A DNA stretch of 64,000 bases. Source: Streptomyces lienomycini (GTDB taxonomy: Bacteria; Actinomycetota; Actinomycetes; Streptomycetales; Streptomycetaceae). This document shows, in pieces, positions 18,851 to 26,333 of this stretch. A program made the position numbers and the translations under genes. Numbering within the stretch: position 1 is the first letter of the stretch; every line of letters begins with the position of its first letter. The stretch spans positions 2,356,001 to 2,420,000 of the forward strand of contig NZ_CP116257.1 of assembly GCF_027947595.1 (NCBI RefSeq), read 5' to 3'. The notes beneath the pieces are model-generated. The model did not search any database. It saw nothing but the letters and a program-made list of their open reading frames with translations, and was not told where the DNA came from.

Positions 18851-19819
18851 CTAACCGGCCGGTCCGGCCACCGCCTCCAGCGCCGCCACCAGGCCGTCCG
18901 CCGCGTCCGGCACCGCGCCCCGCGTCCGGAACGCCGCGCCGATCCGTGCCGCCTCGTCCCGCCCCTCGGTCAGGCACCAGTGCCACCAGTGCTCCAGCGT
19001 CCCCTCCCGCAGCGCCTCCTCCAGCCGCTCGGCCGCCACCAGCGCGGGCCAGCCGCAGGCACCGGCCTGCGCGGTCACCTTCGCCCCGCCCTCGACCGGG
19101 TCCACCGCCAGCACCGGGACACCGGCCCGCAGCGCCAGGACCAGCCCGTGCAGCCGGTCGGTGACGACCAGGTCGAGGCGGGCCAGTACGGCCTCCAGCT
19201 GGGCCGGTGTGCCGCACAGCCGCCAGTCGTGCGCGTCGAGCCGGGTCTCCAGCTCCAGCCGGGCACAGTCCCGCCCGCCCAGCCAGCGGGTCAGCACCGC
19301 GGCGACCTCCTCGTGCCTGCGCCGCCCCGCGTACTCGTGCTGCCCGTGCGTGAGCACCACCCCGACCACCGGCACACCCGGCAGCGCGGGGGCGCGGGCC
19401 GCGAGGTCCACTCCGGGCCCGGCCCCGGCGGCGTCCCGGGCCAGTACCCGGTGGAAACCGGTGACGGCCGGGGAGTCCGGGTCGACCACGGAGACGCCCA
19501 CGGCGATCCGCGCACAGTGCGCGAAGACCCGGTGCAACTCCTCGACCTGCGGTCCGTGCACCGGACCGCACACGAACACCAGCCGCGAGTACGCGGCCGG
19601 GTCCACGTCCGCGAAGTGCGTGCCGTCGGCACGGAAACCGGGGCTCCACACGACGTCGTAGGCGAGCCCCGCCTCCCGCAGCACCCGCTCCACCCGCGCC
19701 AGCGCCAGCACGTCCCCCGCCGTCGCCTCCCCGTGCAGGAAGCTGAACCAGCCGGTCACCAGGATTGCGTCCCGTCCGTACACAGTGGCCCCGGGTGCCC
19801 CGCCGGGAGCGGTCCTCAC
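18851..19819 (-). CDS. Polysaccharide pyruvyl transferase family-like protein
   Basis: 322 residues. GT-B-like fold with ILVTGWFSFLHGEATAGD near the N-terminus, a middle VFVCGPVHGP, and a C-terminal VVTDRLHGLVLALRAGVPVLAVDP, the DRLHG...G element typical of polysaccharide pyruvyl transferases (CsaB-like). It could pyruvylate a surface glycan made by the adjacent operon. GTG 19819 overlaps the stop of the upstream Asp23-like gene by 4 bases (GTGA), so it is coupled to the envelope-stress genes 19816-21339. The precise reaction is inference. Confidence 0.72.
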   Translation of the reverse strand: MRTAPGGAPGATVYGRDAILVTGWFSFLHGEATAGDVLALARVERVLREAGLAYDVVWSPGFRADGTHFADVDPAAYSRLVFVCGPVHGPQVEELHRVFAHCARIAVGVSVVDPDSPAVTGFHRVLARDAAGAGPGVDLAARAPALPGVPVVGVVLTHGQHEYAGRRRHEEVAAVLTRWLGGRDCARLELETRLDAHDWRLCGTPAQLEAVLARLDLVVTDRLHGLVLALRAGVPVLAVDPVEGGAKVTAQAGACGWPALVAAERLEEALREGTLEHWWHWCLTEGRDEAARIGAAFRTRGAVPDAADGLVAALEAVAGPAG

Positions 19820-20153
19820 ACGGCGTTCGTGACGGTCACCGTCACCTGGGCGCCCGGCGCCGTCCGCGCCAGGGCGTCGGTCACGGCGTCGCGCACCGCG
19901 CGGGCGACGGTCAGGGCGCGGCGGCCGCGGTGCACGACGATCTGGACGTCCACCTCCCACGGCCCGGCCCCGGAGGCCCGGCTCACCCGCACACCCGCGG
20001 GGGACCGCCCGGCGGCACGCGGCGGTCCCCGCGGGCGGAGGCCCGGAACAGGTCCACGAGGCCCGGCCGCAGGAAGGCGACGCCGGGCACGTCGGCGGCG
20101 ACCCGCGCGACGGTGCCGGCGAGTGCGTCACGGCCGGTGGCGGCAGCGGTCAC
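19816..20153 (-). pseudogene. Small Asp23/Gls24-like protein, apparent 1-base deletion
   Basis: The frame from GTG 20153 encodes a start of the type TGRDALAGTVARVAADVPGV, then FLRPGLVDLFRASA, and stops at 19983. Shifting by one base near 19990-20010 gives the continuation GVRVSRASGAGPWEVDVQIV, ending in QVTVTVTNAV with TGA at 19816-19818, which overlaps the next gene's GTG. The missing base lies in or near a hairpin (GGGACCGCC / GGCGGTCCC, about 20001-20029), a sequence prone to read errors. The intact protein would be about 111 residues, like other small Asp23-related proteins of actinobacterial envelope clusters. Confidence 0.6.
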
Positions 20154-20806
20154 GGCAGTTTCCCTTCATCGGTGTCGACGTCGGCGGCCGCGTCGGCGAC
20201 GACATCGGTGATGTGGACGTCCACGTGGTCCACCGGCAGTCCCAGGGCGTCGTCCGCCGCCCCGTGCACCCGGCTCCGGATCCGCTCCGCGAGGTCCGGC
20301 AGCCGCGGCGTGAGCGGCACCACGACCTCCAGCCGCACCCGGACGGCGCCCCGGGAGGGGGAGCCGCCGGACTCGGCGGGCCGGATCCGGCAGGAGCCCG
20401 CACGCACCCCCGGCACGGTCTCGGCGGCGGCCCGCAGCGTCTTGGCGGCCATCGCCTCCCGCACCCACAGGTCCTCGTCGCGCTCCCCGAGGGGCAGCGG
20501 CCGACCGGGCCGCAGCTCCACCCGTACGACGTCCATGACCCGCTCGGTCAGCGCCCCCGCGTCCCACTCCGGCTCCCGTCCGCCGCCCGCCTCGCGCACC
20601 GCGGCGCCGAGCAGGTCCAACTGCCGCACGGCCGCCGAGCAGTACGGGCAGGCACGCAGGTGCGGGTCGTCCGCGCCCGCCTCCCCCGACTCCCACACCT
20701 CGGAGAGCAGCCGCCCGCAGGCCAGCCGTTCGTCGTCGGCGGGCTCCCGCGCCCCGCCCGGACCGGTGCCGGGCTCGGGCAGCTCCGCGCCGGTGTTCAT
20801 CGCCAT
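20150..20806 (-). CDS. Asp23-like protein with N-terminal zinc-associated anti-sigma (ZAS) motif
   Basis: 218 residues, no membrane segment. Cys30 and then His49-x3-Cys53-x2-Cys56 (HLRACPYC) form the ZAS/zf-HC2 signature of anti-sigma factors. From about residue 95 the protein looks like Asp23/Gls24: TVPGVRAGSC, VRVRLEVVVPLTPRLPDLAERI, VHITDVV. It lies directly behind the ECF sigma gene with overlapping ends, the usual place of an anti-sigma partner. Role as anti-sigma is inference from motif plus position. ATG 20806 has GGAGG 10 bases upstream; ATG 20800 gives an ATGA overlap and is the alternative. Confidence 0.7.
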   Translation of the reverse strand: MAMNTGAELPEPGTGPGGAREPADDERLACGRLLSEVWESGEAGADDPHLRACPYCSAAVRQLDLLGAAVREAGGGREPEWDAGALTERVMDVVRVELRPGRPLPLGERDEDLWVREAMAAKTLRAAAETVPGVRAGSCRIRPAESGGSPSRGAVRVRLEVVVPLTPRLPDLAERIRSRVHGAADDALGLPVDHVDVHITDVVADAAADVDTDEGKLP

Positions 20807-21339
20807 GCGGTCATCGCCTCCGTCAGGCAGCGTCGTGCGCGGAACACCCGGCCGCGGGCAGCCTCCGGGCTGATCCCGACCGTCTCCGCGATCGTCTCGT
20901 ACGACTGGCCCTCCAGCTCTCTGAGCACCCAGCACACCCGCTGCTCGGGAGACAGCTCGGACAGCGACCGGCCCAGCGCCACCGCGGCGGCGTGCGACTC
21001 GGCGGCCCGCGCGGGGGAGACGGCGTGATCGGGTGCCTCGGGCTCGGGCACGCTGTCGAGATCGGCCACGGGGCGCCGGGAACGCAGCATGTTCAGGCAC
21101 CGGTTGACCACGATGCGGTGCATCCAGGTGCCGAAGGCCGACTGCCCGCGGAACTCGGGGAGCCTGCGCCAGGCGCTGACGAACGCGTCCTGCACCGCGT
21201 CCTCCGCCTCCGAGGGACTGCCCAGCATGCTCGCCGCGAGCCGCAGCAGTCCCGGCGCGTGGCGGCGTACCAGCACCTCGAAGGCGTCCTCGTCGCCCTC
21301 GGCGGCCCGCACCGCGAGCAGTCCGTCGTCCCCCGGCAC
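20797..21339 (-). CDS. ECF RNA polymerase sigma factor
   Basis: 180 residues. Region 2 runs from about residue 15 (FEVLVRRHAPGLLRLA, then EDAVQDAFVSAWRRL and FGTWMHRIVVNRCLNMLR). Region 4 is about residues 120-175 (LSELSPEQRVCWVLRELEG, with the helix-turn-helix SYETIAETVGISPEAARGRV). GTG 21339 is preceded by AAGGAG at good spacing; upstream in-frame codons overlap the promoter. It heads the minus-strand operon with the ZAS/Asp23 gene, and a mirror-image promoter upstream also reads into the + strand Asp23 operon, suggesting autoregulation. Confidence 0.92.
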   Translation of the reverse strand: MPGDDGLLAVRAAEGDEDAFEVLVRRHAPGLLRLAASMLGSPSEAEDAVQDAFVSAWRRLPEFRGQSAFGTWMHRIVVNRCLNMLRSRRPVADLDSVPEPEAPDHAVSPARAAESHAAAVALGRSLSELSPEQRVCWVLRELEGQSYETIAETVGISPEAARGRVFRARRCLTEAMTAWR

Positions 21340-21369
21340 ACGTGCTCCTTCCCACTCCACCGTTCCCGT

Positions 21370-21466
21370 CGTTGGACACACCGACTGCCCCGGGCGTTAC
21401 GCGAGAACACGGGGAAAGGAAATTTCCCGGAACCGCGTAACGCCCGGCGGCTCCGCGTGTCCAACG
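21370..21466. promoter_or_regulatory. Mirrored divergent ECF-type promoters in a long interrupted palindrome
   Basis: Outer arms CGTTGGACAC (21370-21379) and GTGTCCAACG (21457-21466) and inner arms CCGGGCGTTACGCG (21390-21403) and CGCGTAACGCCCGG (21434-21447) are exact inverse repeats. On each strand this places GTAACG upstream of GTC, giving AAC-N17-GTC rightward and AAC-N18-GTC leftward, an ECF -35/-10 arrangement. The rightward copy serves the Asp23 gene at 21506 and the leftward one the sigma gene at 21339. The centre holds GGGAAA-gg-AAATTTCCC. One sigma factor driving both directions is the simplest reading. Confidence 0.6.
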
Positions 21467-21505
21467 CCCAGAAGCACCAAACGACCACGGTTGACGGAGG
21501 ACACC

Positions 21506-22012
21506 ATGACGACGGCAGCGCAGACGGCCACCATCGAGACGAAGTCCGAGAAGAACGGGCGGACCGCACAGGGCGGCGCGACGACCGTGAGCGGCGGCGC
21601 CACCGGTGCCGCCGAACCGGCCGCGACCCGGGGCCGCACCTCCATCGCCGACGTCGTCGTCGTCAAGATCGCGGGCATGGCGGCGCGCGAGATCCCCGGC
21701 GTGTACGACATGGGCGGCGGCCTGTCCCGCACCATCGGCGCGGTCCGCGACCGGGTGCCCGGCGGCCGCCCGAACGTCGGCCGGGGAGTCAAGGTCGAGG
21801 TCGGCGAGCGGCAGACCGCGATCGACCTGGACCTCGTCGTCGAGTACGGCGTGCCCATCGCCGACCTCGCCCGGGACGTGCGGGAGAACGTGATCGACGC
21901 GGTGGAGCGGATCTCCGGCCTCGAGGTGGTCGAGGTCAACATCACGGTCAACGACGTCCACCTGCCGGACGACGAGGACCCCGAGCGCCCGGTGGAGGCG
22001 CGCGTGGAGTGA
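21506..22012 (+). CDS. Asp23/Gls24 family envelope stress response protein
   Basis: 168 residues. A disordered, Thr/Gly-rich N-terminus of about 45 residues precedes a complete Asp23 domain: SIADVVVVKIAGMAAREIPG, GRGVKVEVGERQTAIDLDLV, ANVIDAVERISGLEVVEVNI-type ending. Asp23 proteins form a sheet under the membrane and are anchored by AmaP; both are encoded here. ATG 21506 follows GGAGG by 5 bases. First gene of the rightward operon from the mirrored promoter. Confidence 0.9.
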   Translation: MTTAAQTATIETKSEKNGRTAQGGATTVSGGATGAAEPAATRGRTSIADVVVVKIAGMAAREIPGVYDMGGGLSRTIGAVRDRVPGGRPNVGRGVKVEVGERQTAIDLDLVVEYGVPIADLARDVRENVIDAVERISGLEVVEVNITVNDVHLPDDEDPERPVEARVE

Positions 22013-22052
22013 CGAACGGTTTCCGGAGCAGGCTTCGAGGCGGAGGTGAGTG

Positions 22053-22238
22053 ATGAGCGGAGCGGTGATCGGCATGCTGGTGGGCATGGCGCTGGCCTTC
22101 GCCGGGTGGTTCGGCGGCTTCGGGGCGTTCCTGCTGGTGGCCGCGCTGGGCACGGTCGGCGGTGTGCTGGGGCGCCTGGTCGACAACGGCACGGACTGGC
22201 GTGAGTTCCTCGCCCCCGGCGACCGGAGGCCGCGGTGA
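22053..22238 (+). CDS. Small membrane protein of the Asp23 cluster
   Basis: 61 residues with two hydrophobic helices (about 4-25 and 27-45) separated by a Gly turn, then a polar tail LVDNGTDWREFLAPGDRRPR. Resembles the small DUF2273-like membrane proteins that accompany Asp23 and AmaP in Gram-positives. CGGAGG lies 6 bases before ATG 22053. Its TGA overlaps the GTG of the next gene. Confidence 0.8.
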   Translation: MSGAVIGMLVGMALAFAGWFGGFGAFLLVAALGTVGGVLGRLVDNGTDWREFLAPGDRRPR

Positions 22239-23359
22239 CGGGAACACCGGCCGCGGGCGGGCCCGCGCGCCCGGCACCGGCCGAGCGGGGTCGGACCGTC
22301 GTCGCCGACCGCGCCGTACGCCGGATCGCGGAACGGGCCGCCGGCGAGGCCGACCTCGCCGGGCGCCACGCCCGGGTGACCCGCGGCACGGCGACGGTGC
22401 GCGGGAGCCGCGCCGACGTCGCGGTCGACGTGCGGCTGCCGTACCCGGCGGCGCTCGGGGAGACGGGGGAGCGGGTCCGCGGCCGGATGGCGGCCCGGGT
22501 CGCCGAGCTGAGCGGCCTCACCGTGCGGGCGGCGACCGTCCGCGTCCAGTCGCTGAGCGCGAACCGGGCGGCTCCGCCCCCGTCCCCGCCCGAGGGCACC
22601 GGCCCGTCCGGCGGCCGGTCCCGGCGCCCCTGGTCGGCCCGCCGGGCCCCGGCCGCGCTGTGCGCACTGGTGGCGACGGCCGCGTGCGCGATGCTCCTGT
22701 ACGACGTCCTGTCGGTGCGTCTGGCCGACCGGCGTCCGGCGCGGTGGCGCACCGGCACGATCGACTGGCTGGCGACGCACGGCCCCGGGGACACCGCCGT
22801 CGTCGCGGGCGGCGCCGCGGCCGCGGTGCTGGGCGCCTGGCTGCTGGGCCTCGCCCTCACCCCGGGCCTGCGCGGCGTCCTCCCGATGGCCCCGGTCCCC
22901 GGACACCCCGACCAGCGGGCCGTACTGGACCGCACCGCCGCCGCCGAACTCGTGCGGGACACCGCCTCGGCCGTCCCCGGCGTGACACACGTCCGGGTGC
23001 GCTGCGGCCGACGCCGCGTGCGCCTGCGGGCCCGCCTCGCCTTCGGCGACCGCGCCACGGCCCGCACCGCCCTGCGCACCACCACCGACGCCGCCCTCAC
23101 CACCCTGGGCCTGTCCCGCCGGCTCACACCACGCGTCACCCTCCGGACCGAACCGCACTGGCGCCCGCCCGGCACGGAACCCGGGCCCGGACCGACGACC
23201 ACCGGCCCCGCCCCCGAGCGGGCCGCGCCGCCCGGCCCGGACGCCGGCGAGGCTCCGCCCGACCCGGCGCCGTCGAAGACCGACGCTCCGCCCGACCCGG
23301 CGCCGTCGAAGACCGACGCTCCGCACGTTCCGGCGCCGTCGAAGGAGGACGACTCGTGA
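22235..23359 (+). CDS. DUF6286-type membrane protein with Asp23-like N-terminal domain
   Basis: 374 residues. Residues 15-110 look like an Asp23-like module (VADRAVRRIAERAAGE, ADVAVDVRLPYPAALGETGERV, GLTVRAATVRVQSL). Two transmembrane helices follow (about 140-165 and 190-215), then a basic domain of about residues 230-305 with VPGVTHVRVRCGRRRVRLRARL. The C-terminus is Pro-rich with an 11-residue repeat. It is probably part of the membrane platform for Asp23 proteins. GTGA overlaps on both sides. Confidence 0.72.
   Translation: MTGTPAAGGPARPAPAERGRTVVADRAVRRIAERAAGEADLAGRHARVTRGTATVRGSRADVAVDVRLPYPAALGETGERVRGRMAARVAELSGLTVRAATVRVQSLSANRAAPPPSPPEGTGPSGGRSRRPWSARRAPAALCALVATAACAMLLYDVLSVRLADRRPARWRTGTIDWLATHGPGDTAVVAGGAAAAVLGAWLLGLALTPGLRGVLPMAPVPGHPDQRAVLDRTAAAELVRDTASAVPGVTHVRVRCGRRRVRLRARLAFGDRATARTALRTTTDAALTTLGLSRRLTPRVTLRTEPHWRPPGTEPGPGPTTTGPAPERAAPPGPDAGEAPPDPAPSKTDAPPDPAPSKTDAPHVPAPSKEDDS
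23252..23350 (+). repeat. Three tandem 33-bp repeats
   Basis: Units at 23252-23284, 23285-23317 and 23318-23350. The first two are identical and the third has several changes. Each encodes an 11-residue Pro/Asp/Lys unit (APPDPAPSKTD-type) at the C-terminus of the DUF6286-type protein. The period is a multiple of three, so copy number can change without breaking the frame. Confidence 0.9.
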
Positions 23360-23940
23360 ACCCCTCGCGCAACGCCGTCAACCGCACGCTGCTCGCGCTG
23401 ACCGGGACGGTCCTGCTGGCCGGCGGTGGATGGCTGGCGCTCACGGCGGACGCGGTCGCGGGGCGGCTGCCCGCAGGGTGGCCCGCCCCCGACGCCGGGA
23501 CGGTGCTCCTGGACCGTCCCGGCCTCGCCGAACCGCGCGGACACGGCTGGTGGACGCCGGTCGTCGTCGCCGGCACGGCCCTCGCGCTCCTGCTGTGCCT
23601 CGCCTGGTTCCTGGCCCAGCTCCGCCGCGGCGGCGGGCGGCGGCTGCCGCTGGCCGGACCGCCCCTCACCCTGCGTACCCGCGCACTGGCCGACGCCGTG
23701 GCCCGGCGCGCGGAGGCGACGGACGGCGTCGACCGCGCCCACGTACACCTGCCCGCCGGGAAGAAGCGGTCACGGGCCCGGGTACGGGTGCTGCTCGAAC
23801 CCGGCGCCGCCCCCGGGCCCGTCCTGGAACGGCTCGCCCACGGCCCCCTCGACGAGGCCCGCGCCTCCCTGGCCCCGCACCCGCTGCGCACCCGCGTCCG
23901 CGTGGGCGTACGGTCCGCCCGCGAACGGCGGGCGCGATGA
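23356..23940 (+). CDS. amaP: AmaP-like alkaline shock response membrane anchor
   Basis: 194 residues. Two N-terminal transmembrane helices (about 9-27 and 66-86) flank a short external loop. A cytoplasmic domain (about 95-190) has LTLRTRALADAVARRAEATDGV and RARVRVLLEPGAAPGPVLERL. This is the layout of AmaP, which anchors Asp23 to the membrane. GTG 23356 overlaps the previous stop; its stop overlaps the YihY gene start. Confidence 0.82.
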   Translation: MNPSRNAVNRTLLALTGTVLLAGGGWLALTADAVAGRLPAGWPAPDAGTVLLDRPGLAEPRGHGWWTPVVVAGTALALLLCLAWFLAQLRRGGGRRLPLAGPPLTLRTRALADAVARRAEATDGVDRAHVHLPAGKKRSRARVRVLLEPGAAPGPVLERLAHGPLDEARASLAPHPLRTRVRVGVRSARERRAR

Positions 23941-24824
23941 CGACCCACCTGGAGGCACGCCTGACCCGGTTCCGGGACCGCTCGGTGCCCTGGACGGGCG
24001 CGCTGCGCCGGGTGCCGCGCGCGATGTGGGACGACAACGTCTCCGACTGGGCCGCCGCCCTCACCTACTACGCCGTCCTCGCCCTGGTGCCCGCCCTCGT
24101 CGTCACCGCGTCCGTCATCGGCCTGGTCGCCCCGGACCTGACGGACCGCCTCATCGCCGACGTGACGTCCTGGGCGCCCGCCCAGTCCGGCGCCGAACTG
24201 CACCGCACCCTGCACGAGGCGGCCGGAGAGCGCTCCGCCGCCCTGACCGTGGCCGTCGCGGGCGGCCTCGGCGCGCTGTGGTCCGCCTCCAGCTACCTGG
24301 CCGTCTTCCGTCGCGCCCTGCACGAGATGCACGGCGTGCCCGACCGGCGCCCCCTGTGGCACCGGCTGCACCGCATCGTCGCGACCGCGCTGAGCCTGCT
24401 CGGGCTGCTCGTCGCCAGCGCCCTGGTACTGCTGCTGACGGGGCCGCTGGCCCGAACCCTGGGCGGATGGTTCGGAATCGGGCCGACGGCGACCACCGCC
24501 TGGTCCCTGCTGCGCTGGCCGGTACTGCTGTGCCTGGTCGCGCTGCTGGTCCTGGTCCTGTTCCGCACCGGCCCCGCACCGGCCCGCCGCACCCGGCAGG
24601 CGGTCCCCGGCGGCGCCCTGGCGGCGCTGCTGTGGCTGACCTCCTCCGCGGCCTTCTCCCTCTACGCCTCCGGCATCGGCACCTACGGCCGGCTGTACGG
24701 CTCCCTGGCCGGCGTCGTCGTCTTCCTGGTGTGGCTGTGGGTGTCGCACCTGGCCCTCCTGGCCGGTGCCCGCTTCGCCGTGGAGCTGGGCCGCCGGGCC
24801 CCTCGCGGACAGGAACCGTCCTAG
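23937..24824 (+). CDS. YihY/virulence factor BrkB family membrane protein
   Basis: 295 residues, with about six transmembrane helices. The N-terminal ALTYYAVLALVPALVVTASV segment matches the family signature A..Y...L...P. Further features are GALWSASSYLAVFRRALHEMHGV and the closing YGRLYGSLAGVVVFLVWLWV. The function of YihY proteins is unsettled (formerly called RNase BN). Coupled to amaP by an ATGA overlap; probably the last gene of the envelope-stress operon. Confidence 0.9.
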   Translation: MTTHLEARLTRFRDRSVPWTGALRRVPRAMWDDNVSDWAAALTYYAVLALVPALVVTASVIGLVAPDLTDRLIADVTSWAPAQSGAELHRTLHEAAGERSAALTVAVAGGLGALWSASSYLAVFRRALHEMHGVPDRRPLWHRLHRIVATALSLLGLLVASALVLLLTGPLARTLGGWFGIGPTATTAWSLLRWPVLLCLVALLVLVLFRTGPAPARRTRQAVPGGALAALLWLTSSAAFSLYASGIGTYGRLYGSLAGVVVFLVWLWVSHLALLAGARFAVELGRRAPRGQEPS

Positions 24825-24836
24825 AGGAGCGCTACC

Positions 24837-25964
24837 GTGCCCCGCATGACGACCAAGGCAGGAACGACCGCCCCCGTCCTCGGCATCCGCGCCCTCAACC
24901 GGGCCACCCTGGCCCGCCAGTTGCTGCTGCGCCGCGCGTCGATGCCGACGGAGGCCGCCGTCGCGCACCTCGTCGGGCTCCAGGCCCAAAACGCGAAGCC
25001 CCCGTACTACGCGCTCGCCGCCCGGCTCGACGGCTTCACGCCCGAGGACCTGTCCGTGCCGATGGCCGACCGCCGCGTCGCCCGGCTCGTCACCCTGCGC
25101 TCCACCATCCACACCCACACCGCCGACGACTGCCTCACCCTGCGGCCCCTGGTGCAGGCCGCTCGCGACCGGGAGCTGGGCACCTTCCGCAAGGGCCTGA
25201 CGGGCGTCGACCTGGACCGCCTCGCCCGCCTGGCCCGCGAACTGGTCGAGGCCGAGCCGCGGACCATGGGGCAGTTGCGCGAAGCCCTCCTCGCCGAGTG
25301 GCCCGACGCCGACCCGCAGGCCCTGGCCGTCGCCGCCCGCTGCCGTCTCCCGCTCGTGCAGGTCACGCCGCGCGGACTGTGGGGCCGCAGCGGCCAGGTC
25401 GCGCTCACCACCGCCGAGCACTGGCTCGGACGCCCCGCGCGGCCGGCATCCGCGCCGGCACCGGCGCCGGACGACACCGTGCTGCGCTACCTCGCCGCCT
25501 TCGGACCCGCGTCCGTGAAGGACATGCAGACCTGGGCGGGCCTGACCCGCCTCCGGGACGCCTTCGAACGCCTCCGGCCCCGCCTCCTCACCTTCCGGGC
25601 CCCGGACGGCACCGAACTCCTCGACCTCCCCGACGCGCCGCGCCCCGACCCGGACACCCCGGCCCCGCCGCGGTTCCTGCCCGAGTTCGACAACCTGCTC
25701 CTCTCCCACGCCGACCGCACCCGCCTCGTCCCGCCCGCGTACAAGGGCCGCACCTGGCGGAAGAACCAGGCCTACCGCGTCCTGCTCGTCGACGGCTTCG
25801 TGGCCGGACTGTGGAAGCTCGAGGACGACGCCCTCGTCGTCGAACCCTTCGACCGTCCCACGAAGCGGCAGTGGGACGAGATCACGGCCGAGGGCGAGCG
25901 GATGCTCGCGACGATGCACACCTCAGCCGCGTACGACATCCGCGTCGGGACCGTACGCGGCTGA
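24837..25964 (+). CDS. Winged-helix DNA-binding domain protein (HTH_42 / DUF1006 type)
   Basis: 375 residues. Opens VLGIRALNRATLARQLLLRR, with AVAHLVGLQAQNAKPPYYAL and VARLVTLRSTIHTHTADD, the conserved pattern of AlkZ/YcaQ-like winged-helix proteins. The C-terminal part has FLPEFDNLLLSHADRTRLVP and VLLVDGFVAGLWKLEDDALVVEPF. Some relatives are DNA glycosylases for crosslinks or alkylated bases, but this branch is mostly uncharacterised. GTG 24837 follows GAGGAG by 7 bases; ATG 24846 is possible. A strong terminator follows at 25996. Confidence 0.82.
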   Translation: MPRMTTKAGTTAPVLGIRALNRATLARQLLLRRASMPTEAAVAHLVGLQAQNAKPPYYALAARLDGFTPEDLSVPMADRRVARLVTLRSTIHTHTADDCLTLRPLVQAARDRELGTFRKGLTGVDLDRLARLARELVEAEPRTMGQLREALLAEWPDADPQALAVAARCRLPLVQVTPRGLWGRSGQVALTTAEHWLGRPARPASAPAPAPDDTVLRYLAAFGPASVKDMQTWAGLTRLRDAFERLRPRLLTFRAPDGTELLDLPDAPRPDPDTPAPPRFLPEFDNLLLSHADRTRLVPPAYKGRTWRKNQAYRVLLVDGFVAGLWKLEDDALVVEPFDRPTKRQWDEITAEGERMLATMHTSAAYDIRVGTVRG

Positions 25965-25995
25965 CCAGGAGACGGGGACGGGACCGGCATGGAGA

Positions 25996-26034
25996 GGGGC
26001 GTTGCGGGCCGCTCGTGGAGGCCCGCAACGCCCC
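25996..26034 (+). terminator. Terminator hairpin after the winged-helix gene
   Basis: Perfect 15-bp stem, GGGGCGTTGCGGGCC (25996-26010) with its complement at 26020-26034 and a 9-base loop, 31 bases after the stop. No U-tract, as is common in Streptomyces. It separates the + strand operon from the convergent LAL regulator. Confidence 0.75.
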
Positions 26035-26333
26035 CGGTTCTGCGCCTGAGGGGTACTCAGGGAGTCGAGGCGGTTGCCGGTCTGGAACGGTGGAGCCCGG
26101 ACATGAGTCTCCTCAGGTGGTTGCCGGTGGGGGGTCGCACGGGCGTGGGGGGTTGGACGGGGGTCTCGGGACAGGCCCCCGTATGCCCGGGCGAGCGGCA
26201 CGTGCTCACGCTAGAACCGGCGCTCGGCGCCGCCCAATGAGGGAACCCCCTAAGGGCGTCGGGCAGGGAAAACCCTCGGTTTACCGCCGGTAAACCCGGT
26301 CGTCGCCGGCCGGGCGGCCCCGGACGTCCGCGC
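26035..26333. other. Convergent intergenic region with a strong 8+3+8 palindrome
   Basis: 300 bases between a terminator and the LAL regulator stop, with no credible coding frame. It holds GGTTTACC-gcc-GGTAAACC at 26278-26296, a perfect operator-like palindrome, and nearby AGGG-aaaa-CCCT (about 26265-26276) and CCCCCTAAGGG elements. No promoter is expected here because the flanking genes point toward each other, so the sites may be relics of a lost gene or serve an undetected small transcript. Confidence 0.4.

Noticed and set aside
21429..21433. GGAAC as -35 of the Asp23 promoter
   Set aside because: The spacing to a CGT/GTC -10 element would be 22-25 bases, too long. The symmetrical GTAACG element gives 17 bases and is mirrored on the other strand.
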